64,000 bases of DNA, from contig JAEUWP010000397.1 of the NCBI GenBank assembly GCA_018524725.1, positions 1 through 64,000 of the forward strand, written 5' to 3'. This stretch comes from Podaxis mareebaensis (lineage: Eukaryota > Basidiomycota > Agaricomycetes > Agaricales > Agaricaceae). Positions 1-12,093 of the stretch are shown one piece after another (the stretch's first letter is position 1; each line of letters starts with the position of its first letter). Below the pieces are notes generated by a model. That model did not search any database and was not told the DNA's origin. It was given only the letters and a program-made list of their open reading frames with translations. The translations under genes and the position numbers were made by a program.

Positions 1-1115
1 TGCGGAGGGTTTCCGAGAAATCTTCATATTTCTATCCGAATTTGATCAGGGATACCCCCCAATTTTCGGGGGTCCTCTGGTACCCTGCCCGTTGGAGCAA
101 TTCCCATCACTTGTGAGTGTAACATTGCTAGAGATGTAGGGAATGTTCTTTGATAATAACCGAAAACGATGGTGCAAAAATCCCGCTATTTCGAGGATTT
201 GCATAAACGTAAGAGACTAGAGGGCACCCAGATGTAGTGCATGTTCATGCTCAAAATTGGAGGTTGCACTGGTGAACTCACAGGGTAGAACGGAGTTGTG
301 AAGTCAATCAGGCCCCACATCATCAATTGTCCGAGAGAAGACGGACTACTGCAAGATCCTTAATTGTAACAACAAGTCGCGTCACAAAACGGCGATTTGT
401 TAAATTGTAGGATGTCGCTGTGCAAATTCAGCTTTGTTGTTAGACAACTTCCGGTTTGTCACGGAGGAAGAAATCACCTCTTCTTTTATACTATAGCTGC
501 TTAAATTTGGATGGTTTCTGGCCTATCCAACTAGTTTCATTGTCACTCTCACCCTCGGCATCATCGGAGGGCATACCAGAATTGTCAGAAATATTCGGAG
601 CCGAATAAGAACGTCATGACAACATTACGACAAAGGCATGCAGCCGGTGACGACAAGGACGGCTACGTGGAGAACCTCCGGTGACAGGGGCAAGGGAACA
701 CTGTGTCTTCGTAGAATTGTTGCATATGTAGCATCCAGTATTTGTCACATAAAGGTACATAACTACAACAAACTGGACGTAGACTACGTGACGGGCAACT
801 TAGTCAAGTTGGGCGCCATGGGGTTTGGACTTGCCGAAGTACCTGGTCATGAGACTTCGCGTTTAGGCTGACCTTAACATTGCGAAAAATAGAGTACATG
901 GATACTACACTGTCCTATGGTGCGGGACACCTAGTCACCGCTACATTTGTGCAGTGGCCATCTCGGCGGGGATGCAGATCCGAAAATAAAATAAAATAAA
1001 ATAAATAATCGTCGCAACCGGGTTTGGTGCGATTCATTGAAATCTCAGTTACAAGGATCAGACGAACACACAGACACGTAGAATACTACAATCTTTACAG
1101 AACCTCCTGCACATA
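1..1115. other. gene-poor region without recognised features
   Basis: I see no convincing gene here. The only open frame (638-871 on the plus strand) is short, has no family resemblance and no splice-extended continuation that I could build. A short simple repeat of five AAATA-like units lies at about 985-1010. The region precedes a transposase remnant and may itself be repeat-derived, but nothing in the sequence proves that. Confidence 0.5.
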
Positions 1116-1245
1116 ATGGGCCGCCAAAAGTCTTGGCGAGTGAATTCAGCAGCCCATGCTCGAAAGTTTAGGCACATCAGTGAGCGCGAGAACTCACCGG
1201 GTACGGATGTCGAGGCTGTGGAAATCAACGAGGGGGTTGGCACTC

Positions 1246-1536
1246 CATACATGCGCGAGGAGACCAATTGGGAGGGTAGTGTTTCTGTGAAGCGGTGGCT
1301 TCGCGAGCACTGTGACTACACATTCTCGACATTGCAAGAGAACATACCGCTTGCACTTGCCTCGGTTGATACTCTACTCATTCGGAAGTGGCAGAACCGT
1401 TTTTTCCGCTGGCTGGATGCATATCGAGGTGGTCTTTCTGCACGCGATGCACAGTTACATTGTTCGGGCATTCAGTTCTCGCAAGTACAAGTCCCATCGA
1501 CGTGTTCCTGAGAACACTGCCAGAATATTAGATTAG
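1246..1536 (+). pseudogene. C-terminal remnant of a Tc1-type DDE transposase
   Basis: The translated segment has the pattern that closes many basidiomycete Tc1/IS630-type transposases: a helix reading LASVDTLLIRKWQNRFFR, then WLDAYRGGLSARDAQ, then SSRKYKSHRRVPEN. The first two parts lie in the frame of the open frame at 1116-1511, while the last part is in the frame of 1312-1536, so a frameshift or an unrecognised intron separates them near 1460-1475. The catalytic DDE core expected upstream is absent, so this is a truncated fossil. The assignment rests on remembered family pattern and not on a search; a host gene of unknown function is the alternative. Confidence 0.5.
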
Positions 1537-1539
1537 TGG

Positions 1540-3097
1540 ATAAGATAAGATTGTTCCAGATTTGGAAATGGTTACCATATTTGGAACATGTGTATGTAAG
1601 CTGGCCATTGTGAGGCGGATCCGAAACAATAGCTCCGTCAATTCTTGACCAAAAAAGAATTCCTCTGGACAATTTGCTCAGACAAGCAAAAGAAGCTATT
1701 TTACCAGAGAACTAAGAAATATATTAAAAATTGATTTTTTTTTTCGTTTGCACAAAAGTAGCGGTGTTTAGGTGTCCCGCACCATATGATGTCAGCAATT
1801 ATTTTCTAGTTTTCAGATTTTTTGGTGCTGGAGTCAGCCTATCATTTCTGACTCAAACACGGACTTCAGGGTACGTTTTTGCCCGTTCCCCTTCATTTTG
1901 GTTATCTCTGACATTCCCCATAAATAATACAAACATGGACGATACTGGATGGATCACCGAGCAGGGTAAAGGGGCCTGTGGGGCGGCCAACCTCTCAATA
2001 TTCTAATTTCTTATGCACAAAATACCTATGACTTGCGCCGATGCGGCCCCCTGGCACGATGCTAAGACTTGTCACGCCGCATCCATCCGGTATCTGTCCG
2101 CTTATGGACCGCTATCACATCGGGTCCAGTTCGGCTCCGAACGTTTCTGACAATTCTGGTCACCTCCAGCATCATCGTCTGTAAGAGGTTACTCATATTA
2201 TAATAAAAAATATTCAACCCGTTTGTCCTCCCTGTTCCACCCCAGCAGGTATTGTTGTTATGTCCAAGCTTGTTGTTAGGTCACAGTGCGGCCGCTGTTG
2301 TTACAATCAAGGATCTTACAGTATATAGACCCCTATTTGTAACGCACCTGATGAGGAAAGGAAGCAGGTGCAAATTCTTGTGCAGCGTGACGAGTCGCGG
2401 ACATAACACTGTCTAGACATATCCATTGTCTAAAGTTTGACGCTCACCAGCACGACCCCTGCCTTGCGCCAAACCTCTCCGCTACAGCATCGTCACTCAC
2501 AAAATTCCCCACCCACCCACACTCAACAGAACGACGACATGGTGAGGCAAGGACGGACGTGCGGCGGGTGACCCATCTGCGTTGCCCCTTTCGCCTCGCA
2601 ACCCTGGTTTTTTTGGCAGTTCCCTGGCCTCCAATCAACCATTCTCATACGTGTTGTCGTTCACTAGATACATATATTATCGTTATCACCGCCTTGCCCG
2701 CCACGCCTAAACACTAGAAAAATGTTTCAATTAGGCAAACGTAATGCACAACCTTTGATTGAAAGTTGGCGGGTTCTTAGGACACATACAAATTCCACAT
2801 GAAAGCACCTAACAGATTTGAAAAGCCGCCATGAGTCGTCTTGTCAATGCATCAAAAGATGAACAGAGTCATATCATAAAGGCGAGCGCAAGCTAGAAGG
2901 TCGTTCCGTTCGAGTTCGACTGGGTCGGGAAGCCGCTGCTGTATTGGGTTGACCGTGTAGCAACAAACAATACCAAATGCCGGAGTTGCATCTCATGATT
3001 CTCATCCCTGTTATCTTCAGCTCCAGAAAGCCCCACTTGAAAGCTAACCTTCATCCAGCCTTCACACACTGAATAAATTTAGCCATACGAGAGAAAA
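1540..3097. other. intergenic region without recognised features
   Basis: No supported gene was found. Short frames at 1731-2006 and on the minus strand at 2444-2638 lack family resemblance. A T-rich run lies at 1733-1744. The last few hundred bases must include the promoter of the NOSIP-like gene, whose start is at 3098, but no clear TATA box stands out. Confidence 0.5.
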
Positions 3098-4440
3098 ATG
3101 ACGAAACATAGCAAGAACAACACGGCCTCTTCAATTTTCAGTTATGCAGAGCGCAAGAAAACTGAATATGGTACACAGAGGGTACGCCAATGCATGCATA
3201 CTCTTACAGCGGAGCATCTTTTCACTATCATCCTTGACAGCAACGCCTTGGAAATGAGTCAATGCGTCGATTTGACGCTTGCGCCTTGTGTCTGAATCGT
3301 GCTAGAGAGCCCCTAGCCTGCGACGAGGGTCACTTGTTCTGCAAAGAATGTATTTATACCGATCTATGTGAGCGTATGGCAGTTTAACTTTTGTCCCTTA
3401 TTAACCTGTTCAGTGACGCAGAAGAAAGACATCAAGCGTCAGAAGGAACGGCTAGAGGCGTGGAGACGAGAGAGCGAGGAGGAGAAAGCGCGGGCGCGAG
3501 AGGCAGCCCGTGAACGTGTGCTACTTGAGTTCGAGAAGAGCCAGTTAGGCTTGGCGGCGCGATCCACTGACGTTGGAACCAAGGGCGGAGCGTCAACTGA
3601 AGCAGGTATGATAGCTTTGTGCTATCGAACGGCGAGTTTACTCACCTCGACTCCGTAGGCAGAGGAACAAAGCGCAAATTCGAATTTGATGCCTCGGTGG
3701 TTGAGAAACTCCAGCGAGAAGCCGAGGAGGCTGCTATGCGTAAGATAGAGAAAGAACAAGCGGAGGCTTTGAAGAGCAAACTGCCAGACTTTTGGTTGCC
3801 GTCTTTGACGCCAACCTACGCTTCGACTGGACCCCCGACATCTCTTGGGCAAGTGAAAATTCAGACGATGTGTCGTGCGGGGAATCCGGTCCATCCCTTA
3901 TCGTGAGGCGTCGTCTCTTTTCTCCTCGACCTCTGATCCTGACAACGCGTTAGCTTGAAGAGTTTGTCTCCAGTCAAGTTCACATTCTACGAAGGATCAT
4001 CCCATCACCAAGTATCCGATTCATCACCTCCGAACGGATCCGAAACCGATAATACACGACCTGTCGCCAAGGAAGAGCTGGATCCCATATGTCCTTCTTG
4101 TAAAAAACAGTTGTCAAACAACACTCTGATGTTCAGTGAGTGGTTGTCATCTTTTTTGGTTGTACTGAATGGACGTGAACTCGCATTCACCAGTAATAAA
4201 ATCTTGCGGTCATGTAACTTGTAAGACCTGCACAGATACCCTTGTACGGCCGTCAAAACAGTGCGTAGCCTGTGACCGGCAGCTGAAGGACAGAGATGTA
4301 CAAGAGCTCAAACGAGAAGGTGAGTCAAAATCTTGCCAAGGTGTTGATTTTGTACCGTACTGATGTTGTTTCCAGGTACAGGATTTGCTGGTGGGGGACT
4401 TGCGGAAACGACCAAAACTGGAGTTGCATTCCAGGGATAA
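3098..4440 (+). CDS. NOSIP-like RING/U-box nuclear protein
   Basis: Seven exons (3098-3181, 3241-3367, 3414-3605, 3659-3902, 3954-4135, 4194-4319, 4376-4440) join in frame to 339 residues. The N terminus MTKHSKNNTASSIFSYAERK with YGTQR is the signature of the nitric oxide synthase-interacting protein family. An N-terminal split RING follows (CALCLNRAREPLACDEGHLF then CKEC), then a highly charged coiled-coil, the motif PDFWLPSLTP, and a C-terminal zinc-binding segment with CPSCKK and CGHVTCKTC, ending GTGFAGGGLAETTK as in family members. Animal and plant homologues are E3 ubiquitin ligases associated with the spliceosome or nucleus; that role is inferred here. All introns are 46-59 bp with GT-AG ends. 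Length is close to the family norm of about 300. Function is confident at family level, not at substrate level. Confidence 0.9.
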
Positions 4441-5301
4441 ATTCATGATTCGCTTTCTTCTGGTGTATATTCCTGCGTGTTTCGACTTTGTTGGCAACAG
4501 TATTACTCTTTTCCAGTGCAAGGGTGGGCATGCGAATGATTTCAATTCCCCAAAAATGGAAGCTTCCTACACGAGTGTAGTGCAAAGCCACATTTCCTCT
4601 TACCCGGTTACGAGTCGAAATAGGGAACCCCACCACCACAAGTCTGGCAATGTCAAATTTGACTATTTTCTCTTCTCTAGTGCTTACCTTTTATCCACGT
4701 GTATTGCGGTTTACACCAAGTGGCTACTGACAACTTCCTCCGCAGTGCCTTCGCTTCGTACTGGGAATCAGCTGTAATGAATATCGCACGCCTCCCCGAC
4801 AACTTGTGATCGTTTGATCAGTCGCTGAAGGAAATGAAGTCTCTTGTTGGAGTCCATCACAAGTTCATGCTGCCTTCCATAACGACCGCCTTGTGCTCAC
4901 TTTCGGTGATATAGGAACGAATGTAGCTTCTCGTCGGACTTGAAGAATCTCAGCGACGAGATGGTTACTCACTCCACAGAATTTCACATACTGAAGGCGC
5001 TCGGCAACACAATAATAGCATATCAGAGGTGGTTCTACATTGCTACACGCCGGTGTTGAGCCTATTGCATTCCCATGATTTGTGCCGACTTCCTTGGGGG
5101 ATTGGGCCGTCTCGCTTCAGGTGTTCAAGCCCATTGGTTCTATTAATATCGTGCTAGGTTGCACGAGGAATCCATGAACTTGAAGGGAACTACAGGCGAT
5201 GCTAGGCAGATATAAGACGGAGGGGTGGAGTTGATGACTGTAGTTTTGATTTACCCCACTTTGTGCGATTTTCTCGATAGGCGTTCTCCATAATTGACAA
5301 G
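4441..5301. other. intergenic region between NOSIP-like gene and protease
   Basis: The stretch contains an open frame at 4385-4777 that overlaps the end of the NOSIP-like gene in another frame and shows no family resemblance, so I treat it as chance. The last 100 bases should hold the promoter and 5' leader of the protease gene; the sequence ATATAAGACG at about 5209-5218 is a possible TATA element about 85 bases before the ATG. Confidence 0.4.
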
Positions 5302-6996
5302 ATGCGTTTGTCCTGGGCTTTTACTGCTTTGCTCGCTGCTGTGCCTACATTTGCAACTGTTATTCCCCCTCGAGTTGGAACAGTCATCCCACTCACCAAA
5401 CGCGCCAACTTCCTTGTGGATGAACAAGGCGTCGTGAAACCAGAGGTGCTAAAAGGCCAAGTCAATAAAGTAGCGAGGTAGGGTATTGGCACTTGTACAC
5501 GAAATAATGACCTGCTGACTCCTAATCCTCTCCCTGATTTTTCATCATAGCAAACTTGACCGCGGTTTCCGAGCATACGAAAAGAACACTGGGCAGCGCC
5601 ATCCCGGTTGTTCCCAATCAGAAACGGTGCAAGCAAGAGCTACAGGTGCTGATCCTCTGGTCGATGATCAAGGAGCGTTGTGGCACGGAACTATATCTGT
5701 TGGTACACCGCCAAAGCAATTCACAGGTTAGTCTTATACGATTGCCCCTTTTGAGCGTGAGACTGATAACCAAGAATGTAGTTGATTTCGATACTGGTAT
5801 GTCAATATGCACTCGTTTCGCCGATTACAGATGGTAATGATCGATCACGTTTTTAGGAAGTAGCGATCTATTCTTGCCTGGTGCCGATTGTGGAAGGACT
5901 TGCCAGGGCCACCAGGTTTATGATACATCCGAGAGCTCGACTGCTAGTGATCGGGGGCAAGGATTCAGTCTTGCGTTCGGTGATGGTTCGACTGTACAGG
6001 GCGAGGTCTTCACTGACACGGTTACCGTCGCCGGTCTAACGGTAATGTTTGATGTTTCTTAGATGCAATAAAACGTTCTCATCGTCTGAATGCGGTGCTA
6101 GGCAACCGAACAAGCCGTTGGAGCTGCCACACAATACTCTACTGGGTTCGCGGCGGATCAATTCCCTCCTGATGGCCTCATGGGCATGGCTTTCCCTCAA
6201 ATATCAGAGTTTGGAGAGAACCCATTCTTCCAGACTTTGATCGCTGAAGGCGTACCCTCCGCTGCACAGTTCGGTTTCAAACTAGCACAGCAGGGCTCTG
6301 AGCTGTTCTTGGGTGGTGTTGACACTGACCTGTTTACGGGCGACTTTACGAATGTCCCCGTTACCCAGGAGGTGGGTCGTCCCAGGACTTTATGTTATTG
6401 CCGCTGCTGATATACGACAGGGATTCTGGCAAGTCGCACTTGACGCAGTCAATGTCGACGGCAACCCTGCAATTACGGGGCGACAAGCTGCCATCGATAC
6501 TGGAACTACTCTCATCGTCGCACCCCAAGCCCAAGTGGCGCAGTTTTATAGGTCTATTCCTGGATCCAAGGATGCGTCGCAAACATTAGGCGCAGGCTTA
6601 TTCACAGGTGAGCTACTTTTGCTTCTCTGTTATTGAAACAGCTTAAACTCCCTTCAGTTCCTTGTGACGCCATTCCCAACGTCAGCTTGACCTTTGGCGG
6701 AAAAGAATTTGCCATTCCGCCCGAGTCTTTCAACCTTGGTCAAGCCACTGCTGGATCTTCAGACTGTGTTGGTGGTATTGCCGGTACCACTAATATTAAC
6801 TGTACGTCTTCCGTTGGTTTCCGTCCGCCAGTGTGGACTAACGGTTTGCGAATAGTATGGGTGGTTGGAGATGTCTTCTTGACCAACGTCTACACCTGTG
6901 AGTAATTATATATGATGTATAGAACCAGTGAATTGACTTGCATTCCCAGCATTCGATGTTGGCAACCGCCAAGTCGGGTTCGCGGAGCTTGCTTGA
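5302..6996 (+). CDS. secreted pepsin-like aspartic peptidase (family A1)
   Basis: Nine exons (5302-5477, 5551-5726, 5782-5796, 5857-6041, 6102-6371, 6421-6607, 6658-6801, 6856-6897, 6950-6996) give 413 residues, normal for a fungal pepsin-type preproenzyme. The N terminus MRLSWAFTALLAAVPTFA is a signal peptide, followed by a propeptide with a probable Lys-Arg cleavage site (PLTKR). The mature enzyme has both catalytic motifs: VDFDTGSSDLFLPG and AIDTGTTLI. Other family landmarks are FGDGS, DGLMGMAFP, ELFLGGVD and the C-terminal GDVFLTNVYT followed by FDVGNRQVGFAE. The enzyme should cleave proteins outside the cell or in the vacuole at acidic pH. An exceptionally short exon of 15 bases carries exactly the first catalytic Asp-Thr motif. 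All residues needed for activity are present, so it looks functional. Confidence 0.93.
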
Positions 6997-7153
6997 ATGG
7001 GATGGTTTTAAAGCCTTGTGTTAATCATACTTATGTATTTCGGATCTTTTTCTCTCTTCTTTCTCCTTGTATTGTGGCGTTCTGTGGGACCAAGTATAAT
7101 ATATTGTACAGATGACCTCGTTTCCACGACGGTTCGTAACAAAGGGAAGAAGT

Positions 7154-7878
7154 TCATTTTCGGCCCTGTACGCGTACACGTGGGTCGTCTTTCTCGTTGC
7201 GCTTGCGGAGTTTTTCCTGGCGCTTGCTCGTCGGCTGTGTATCCGTTGGTGAACCTTCTGAACTTGTGGATCGGCCGTGGAAGTAAGGAGATATCGCAGA
7301 AGACCAGAGCTTGAAGATAGCGAAGAGGGGAATCTGTGGATACCATTCACGTGGATTAAGCACCGAGGGGTGTTATATATGGAGCCAACCGTGTGACGCA
7401 CCACCATGTACAACAACCAAAACCATTCACCAAAAGCTCCACTACCAATCTGGCAAGCCCCTTTGCACTCTTCAGCTATGTTCACAGGTGGAGCAGGGAA
7501 AATCCAACATACATGTTATATATAGAATATCAAAGCACCACTCGGTTACACCGGGTTGGTTGAGGTCTTCGCCGTAAGAGAGTAATGTGCCAGTCGTTGG
7601 ATCGCGTCGCGGCGTGCCAATCTTGATGAGGTAGTTTGATAGGAAGAGGGAGGGAAAGAACGTGACGATATAGATGGCTAGAGATGTTTTGGAGGGAGGA
7701 AGAGAGTTGCGTCTAAATAGTAACCGAAGGATGAGAGAGAGGATAGTTGGGATGATCATGCCAAGCTTGAGAGACTTGACCGCGGATTCATTCTGCTGGG
7801 CTGCACGGTGTTGTTGGGCGACGTTCTGCTAAGCGAAATGGAGGACATACCGATGCGCTTTGCGGAAGCGTTGGCCAT
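7154..7878 (-). CDS. SND2: SND2 / TMEM208-type ER membrane targeting protein
   Basis: Four exons (7878-7851, 7800-7513, 7460-7402, 7333-7154 on the minus strand) give 184 residues. The start MANASAKRIAQQNESAVKSL is typical of fungal TMEM208 homologues. It is followed by membrane segments around MIIPTILSLILRLLF, TSLAIYIVTFFPSLFLSNYL, the conserved EDLNQPGVTEW motif, a hydrophobic segment EWFWLLYMV and a basic tail (KRQEKLRKRNEK). In yeast the SND2 protein works in an SRP-independent route that brings tail-anchored and other membrane proteins to the ER. The first ATG at 7878 is chosen because only it joins the MANASAK exon; the first intron uses GTATGT and CAG and restores the frame. It shares a 142 bp intergenic region with the SNAPC4-like gene. 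Confidence 0.85.
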
Positions 7879-8020
7879 TTATTCGGGCTGACCGTGATAG
7901 TGACACAAAAGGCGTTGGATATACTTAATTCTGAATTTGTCGCGCCAATTTTGATCAGGTCACGTGTGTCACGCCACCAACATTAAGTATCAGTTTACAT
8001 ATTTCTAATTCCCGTCACAT
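7879..8020. promoter_or_regulatory. bidirectional promoter of SND2 and the SNAPC4-like gene
   Basis: Only 142 bases separate the two divergent start codons. A palindromic CACGTG E-box lies at 7961-7966, flanked by GTCACGTGTGTC. Such a site is normally bound by bHLH factors; the effect on either gene is inference. Confidence 0.5.
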
Positions 8021-10597
8021 ATGGAGACACAGGGACCGACAACAAAGCAGCTCGTTCAGAAGGCCATACAATCAAATCTCGCGATACAAAATGCACTAAC
8101 AGCCCAGGCTGCTCAGCTGGAGACTCAATTGAAACAACTTGATGAACTCATTGTACGTCACCATTTCGTGTGGTCTTGTGCACATACTAATCTCAAGGTA
8201 GGAGGGAGTACACAAAGGAGTGGCAACAGAAGAGGTGCCCGAGGAAGCTTTCGAGGGCGAGATCCAGATACCAGGATCCAAGCGAGTGAACAGCCCAATC
8301 GCGTCTTTCGAACTTTTGTCTCAAGTAAGAAGTGAAATCTGGCGCTGGCTCTTTGAAACTAAACATTCTGCAGTCATCGCCATTCTACAAGGAAGCATCT
8401 CAACGCGCGCACTATGTACGATGGACGACTGTCCATCCAAGTACGTCTTTCGCTCTACCGTTGGTAGTCAGATGCTGAAAAGGTTCATCACAGTCAAAGG
8501 GACAGAAGCTGAGGTGCTAGCAGATGCAGTCAGGAAGGAAAACATGCGCCTAGAAGCCTACAGAGCTCGAGACAAGTACGTCGACCCGTTGTCGTACATA
8601 CCGTTTTCACCCTCATTTAAACGTTAGTCCTACAGCTCCGCCTATCGACATCGAGAACAATCTCGAAGGAGTCAACTGGTCAATTGTAGCTGAGAAGGTG
8701 ACAGACAATTCGCCGATAAAACGCACACCCGATGAATGTCGAATCCAGTGGGCGGGAAACCTCCACCCAAAGGTTAATCATGGAGACTGGACTCAGGACG
8801 AACTGAACAAGTTGCACGAGCTGACTGCGATTGGGCTGGCGACTGGGGAAAAGATAAATTGGACAAAAATTGCCAAAGACCTTGGGGTACGTGTTTGCGT
8901 TCTTCTAGGGAATTGTGTTCTTAAAAGGTCATGCCAATACCTAGACGAACCGTATACCCATAGAATGCATGAAGCAGGCTACTACCCGACCACGGCACCA
9001 CTGGGACGCTCAAGCTGATGAGAGGCTACGGGAGGCCGTTCGAAAATTTGGAACAAACAACTGGAATCTCGGTATGTCCCTTTTTACGTCCCTAAAATAG
9101 CTAACATAATCTCGTTTTCGTAGTGGCACGCTATATCTCACCGTACGCAACAACTTCGCAATGTCAAACGCGCTATGTCCGTTCCGTCGATCCTTCAATA
9201 AAACGTGGACCATGGACACCAGAGGAAGATACCCGCCTACGAAAAGCCGTCGAAGCGTTCAACAACTCATGGGTGGATGTTGCAAGCATGCTTCCTGGAC
9301 GAACGAACGAGCAGTGTAGGGAGCGGTGGGCTGAGATTGGTGTAAATGAAGGTGGGAAGGGCCCGTGGTCGACTGAGGAAGACCAGAGATTATTGGATGC
9401 TGTAAAGGAGTTGGGGAATAAGTGGAAGATGGTTAGTGGGAGAGTTGGTGGTGGGAGGACTGGGCCAAACGTGGGTATGCCTTGGTCTCAGGGACCTGTT
9501 CCTTGTCGCAACGGACTAATATTTGTTTTTAGTGTCGACTGCGTTATGACAGGTTGATGAAGACGCGTGCAAAACAAGCAGAAGCCGCGGCAACTCCAGA
9601 AGCCAGATCGTCACGGACCTCCGTTCCCAAAAGTTCACCAGTGCCTGCAGGAGCGCCGGCGTCCATATCTCGTCCCCCATCTCGGCCTCCCAACTCTGAC
9701 TCAGTACCTGCGCCCACACCAACAGCCGTTACTCATAAACCAAAATCACGTCCAAGACGAAAGTCGAAGGCGAAAGCACCCCCCATGCCGAACAGTGAAT
9801 CGCAAGGAGGCGATTCTGAACTACCACTAACGGAAATTTCTGCGGAATCGGCGCCTCAGAGAGCTCGGCCAAAGCCAAGGCCTGTGTATAAGGGCAGAGG
9901 GAAAGAACAGGCCGACCCGGCTGACATTGCAAGGATGGTCTTAGAGCAACAAAGAGGTAACACAGCAATTGCAACGAGTGGGCCAGAAAGCCTGGCGTCA
10001 GCAGCAGTTGCTGGTTCTGAAGGAGCGCCTATTACCCCGCTGCCTATGTCTCAGCTTGAACCTGCGTCTCCCGATATGCCCTCAACACTTGGCGGACCTG
10101 GAGTTGCGGAAAACAACGAGCCTTTAATGTCGCAACTCCCAACTGAGCTTACACGGGAGGCCGTGCAGCCATTAGCGCAAGAGCAGGTTACCCAAGGGAG
10201 AATGAGAGGAAAGAGGAAGCTGAAAGAAGCCGAAGGTGGTATAGAACTCGATACGATTGAGGGCTTTGATGCGAATGTAAAGCGGGGAGGCGGGAAGAAG
10301 AGACGGAAGACGGTGCTTGTAGGGAATGAGGGCGGAGGGACAGGAAGTACAGTAGTAGGTGGAGATGGAGGGAGTTGTGAACGACGGGAGGATGCGAGCA
10401 CTCAATCTGTTGGTCAGGCTGGTCTTCATGATCGAGATCATCCTCCCGATGAAAATGAGGATAGAGATAATGGTGGGGATATGTCACCATTATCATCCTT
10501 GAGCTCCCTTACTCCAGATGCTGATGACGGTGGAGCTTGCTGTGAAGAACCCGGAGGGACTGTCACCTATACGCAGTCCCAAGATCAACGAGAGTAG
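8021..10597 (+). CDS. multi-repeat Myb DNA-binding protein, SNAPC4-like
   Basis: Eight exons (8021-8152, 8202-8324, 8374-8440, 8494-8575, 8628-8890, 8964-9071, 9124-9470, 9533-10597) give 728 residues in frame. An N-terminal coiled-coil is followed by SPFYKEASQRA, and then four or more SANT/Myb repeats: a first one around VNWSIVAEKV, NHGDWTQDELNKLHEL, the W-containing repeat with HHWDAQADERLREAV, KRGPWTPEEDTRLRKAV and KGPWSTEEDQRLLDAV. The order matches SNAPC4, the large subunit of the snRNA-activating complex, which binds the proximal sequence element of snRNA genes, but a Bas1/Myb-type regulator is possible. The last exon adds about 350 residues of low-complexity Pro/Ser-rich sequence with basic clusters (GGGKKRRK) that look like a nuclear signal. 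Nuclear location is therefore likely. Confidence 0.8.
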
Positions 10598-10763
10598 TCA
10601 GCGGCCCCGCCATGTCTTGATCTTCGCGAATTTATTGGTCTGTTATGAACATGTAGCATTTTCGTATTAATTCTAGTCTCATACAATACAACAAAAGTGT
10701 CAAAACACCAAAAAACGAAAACTCTGAGCAATGGAAATCAACCAATAAGGATCACAATTGGAA

Positions 10764-11973
10764 TTATCGACCGCCGACTCTCCATCTTTTTCTGGGATGC
10801 AGCCCCGTCTCCCAGTTGACAATATGTCCCAAGAGCTCTGCATCTTCTTGGCCCGTACTGTCCTCTGTGGCGAGTAAGAGATTCTTGAGGGACTCCTGGA
10901 CCAGACTGGCGGTTTTGAGTTTCTTCTCGAGAGAGGGAAGGGCGGCTTTTTTGGGCGGTGAGGCCTATAAATCGATAGAAAAATACAATCAACGAAAGGC
11001 GGCAGTATGACGGGGAGGATGGACGTACGGGGGTTTGGAGATAGGTATGTTTTGGTGGAAGTTGGGGAAGATAAGGAGGGAGGCCACGTAGGGTGGTGGG
11101 GATGATTGGAGGTCCGGATTCGTCATCTGAGGGGAGGAGGTCTGGAGAAGGCGAGCGGGAGGTCGAGAAAGTAAGTCTGGCAGGTGCAATTTTGGATTCT
11201 GTTTTACAGAGTCGCCAGGAGTGAGGAGTGGTTAAATGAGGACGGATAGACAAGACGTACTGCGTTTTAGACGTTTTCTGCGTTGTGGGGGTTGTGGATT
11301 GGGAGTGTCAGTGGTGCTTTCGGCGGGCGCAGTGGTTGTAGTGGAGGGCTGGACACGACGTTTGCGAGCGAGGGGGTATAATTCTTTTGGCTCGATACCG
11401 AAATCATTGCAGGCGAGGAGCAGGTCTGAGGGTATGGCCCCTGCGCGGTTTGCGAGGTTCGCGTATTCGTGTGCCCTTTCAAATAGTTGTTCAACAACTA
11501 GATGCGGAAGAATGTAAGGGCAGGGCAGAGGAAAGAGGGTGGAACGTACAAGCGACGACTTCAACTTCTAACCGCTTTACAGCCTGAGTGTCTGCACTTT
11601 CGAATCCGACGTCAATGAGTTCGTTTTCGACTAATCGGCGAACAGCGCGTGTGGCTATGGAGGGTGTGATTGCTGGTTCGGGTGGGGTGGGCGGACGCGC
11701 TGGAGCGGGGTTTGTTTGCTTGTGGAGGTCATTTGAGACTGGGAGAGGCGGTAGGCCGGGTGTGATAAGACCTGTGGTTGTCGTCCCACTGGCGGTGGTA
11801 GTGCCTGCGGCGGTGGTGTAAGGAGAGTAGTAGGTGGATGTGGGCTGGACTGGAACATTTGGGTAATGGTTTGGGTAATGGGGTGTCTGCGGCTGGAGGG
11901 GAGTAGGGGTGGTCGTAGTGGTTGCGGGTGCGTATGTGGTGTATTGTATGGGAGGACCAGGGGTAGAGGTCAT
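10764..11973 (-). CDS. TAF8: TFIID subunit TAF8
   Basis: Four exons (11973-11550, 11497-11261, 11198-11029, 10964-10764 on the minus strand) give 343 residues. A Thr/Pro-rich N terminus leads to a bromodomain-associated histone fold: SIATRAVRRLVENELIDVGF, ADTQAVKRLEVEVVAFVEQL, then YANLANRAGAIPSDLLLACN. The C-terminal part has the TAF8 signature LPQLPPKHTYLQTP followed by ASPPKKAALPSLEKKL. TAF8 pairs with TAF10 and nucleates half of TFIID. An in-frame upstream ATG at 12072 would add 33 residues but would leave only 21 bases to the riboflavin kinase ATG; I prefer 11973. The gene is divergent from FMN1. Confidence 0.87.
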
Positions 11974-12093
11974 GGTGTTGGTTACAGAAGATGCGATGGT
12001 ATGAATCTGATGCCGGTTAAATCCTGCTTCAATCATGCGCGACATCTTATCTCTTCCTACCACTACTACCATCCATCTTGCCTCTTAGGTGCG
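11974..12093. promoter_or_regulatory. bidirectional promoter of TAF8 and riboflavin kinase
   Basis: With the preferred TAF8 start, 120 bases separate the two ATGs, and both promoters must overlap here. A CCACTACTACCA run lies in the middle at about 12060-12071. No clear TATA box is visible. Confidence 0.4.

Noticed and set aside
985..1010. AAATA simple repeat as an origin or telomere-like element
   Set aside because: Five short units are too few, and no telomeric repeat is present in the window.
10051..10496. Minus-strand open frames opposite the last SNAPC4-like exon
   Set aside because: They are complements of a low-complexity coding tail with no recognisable domain.
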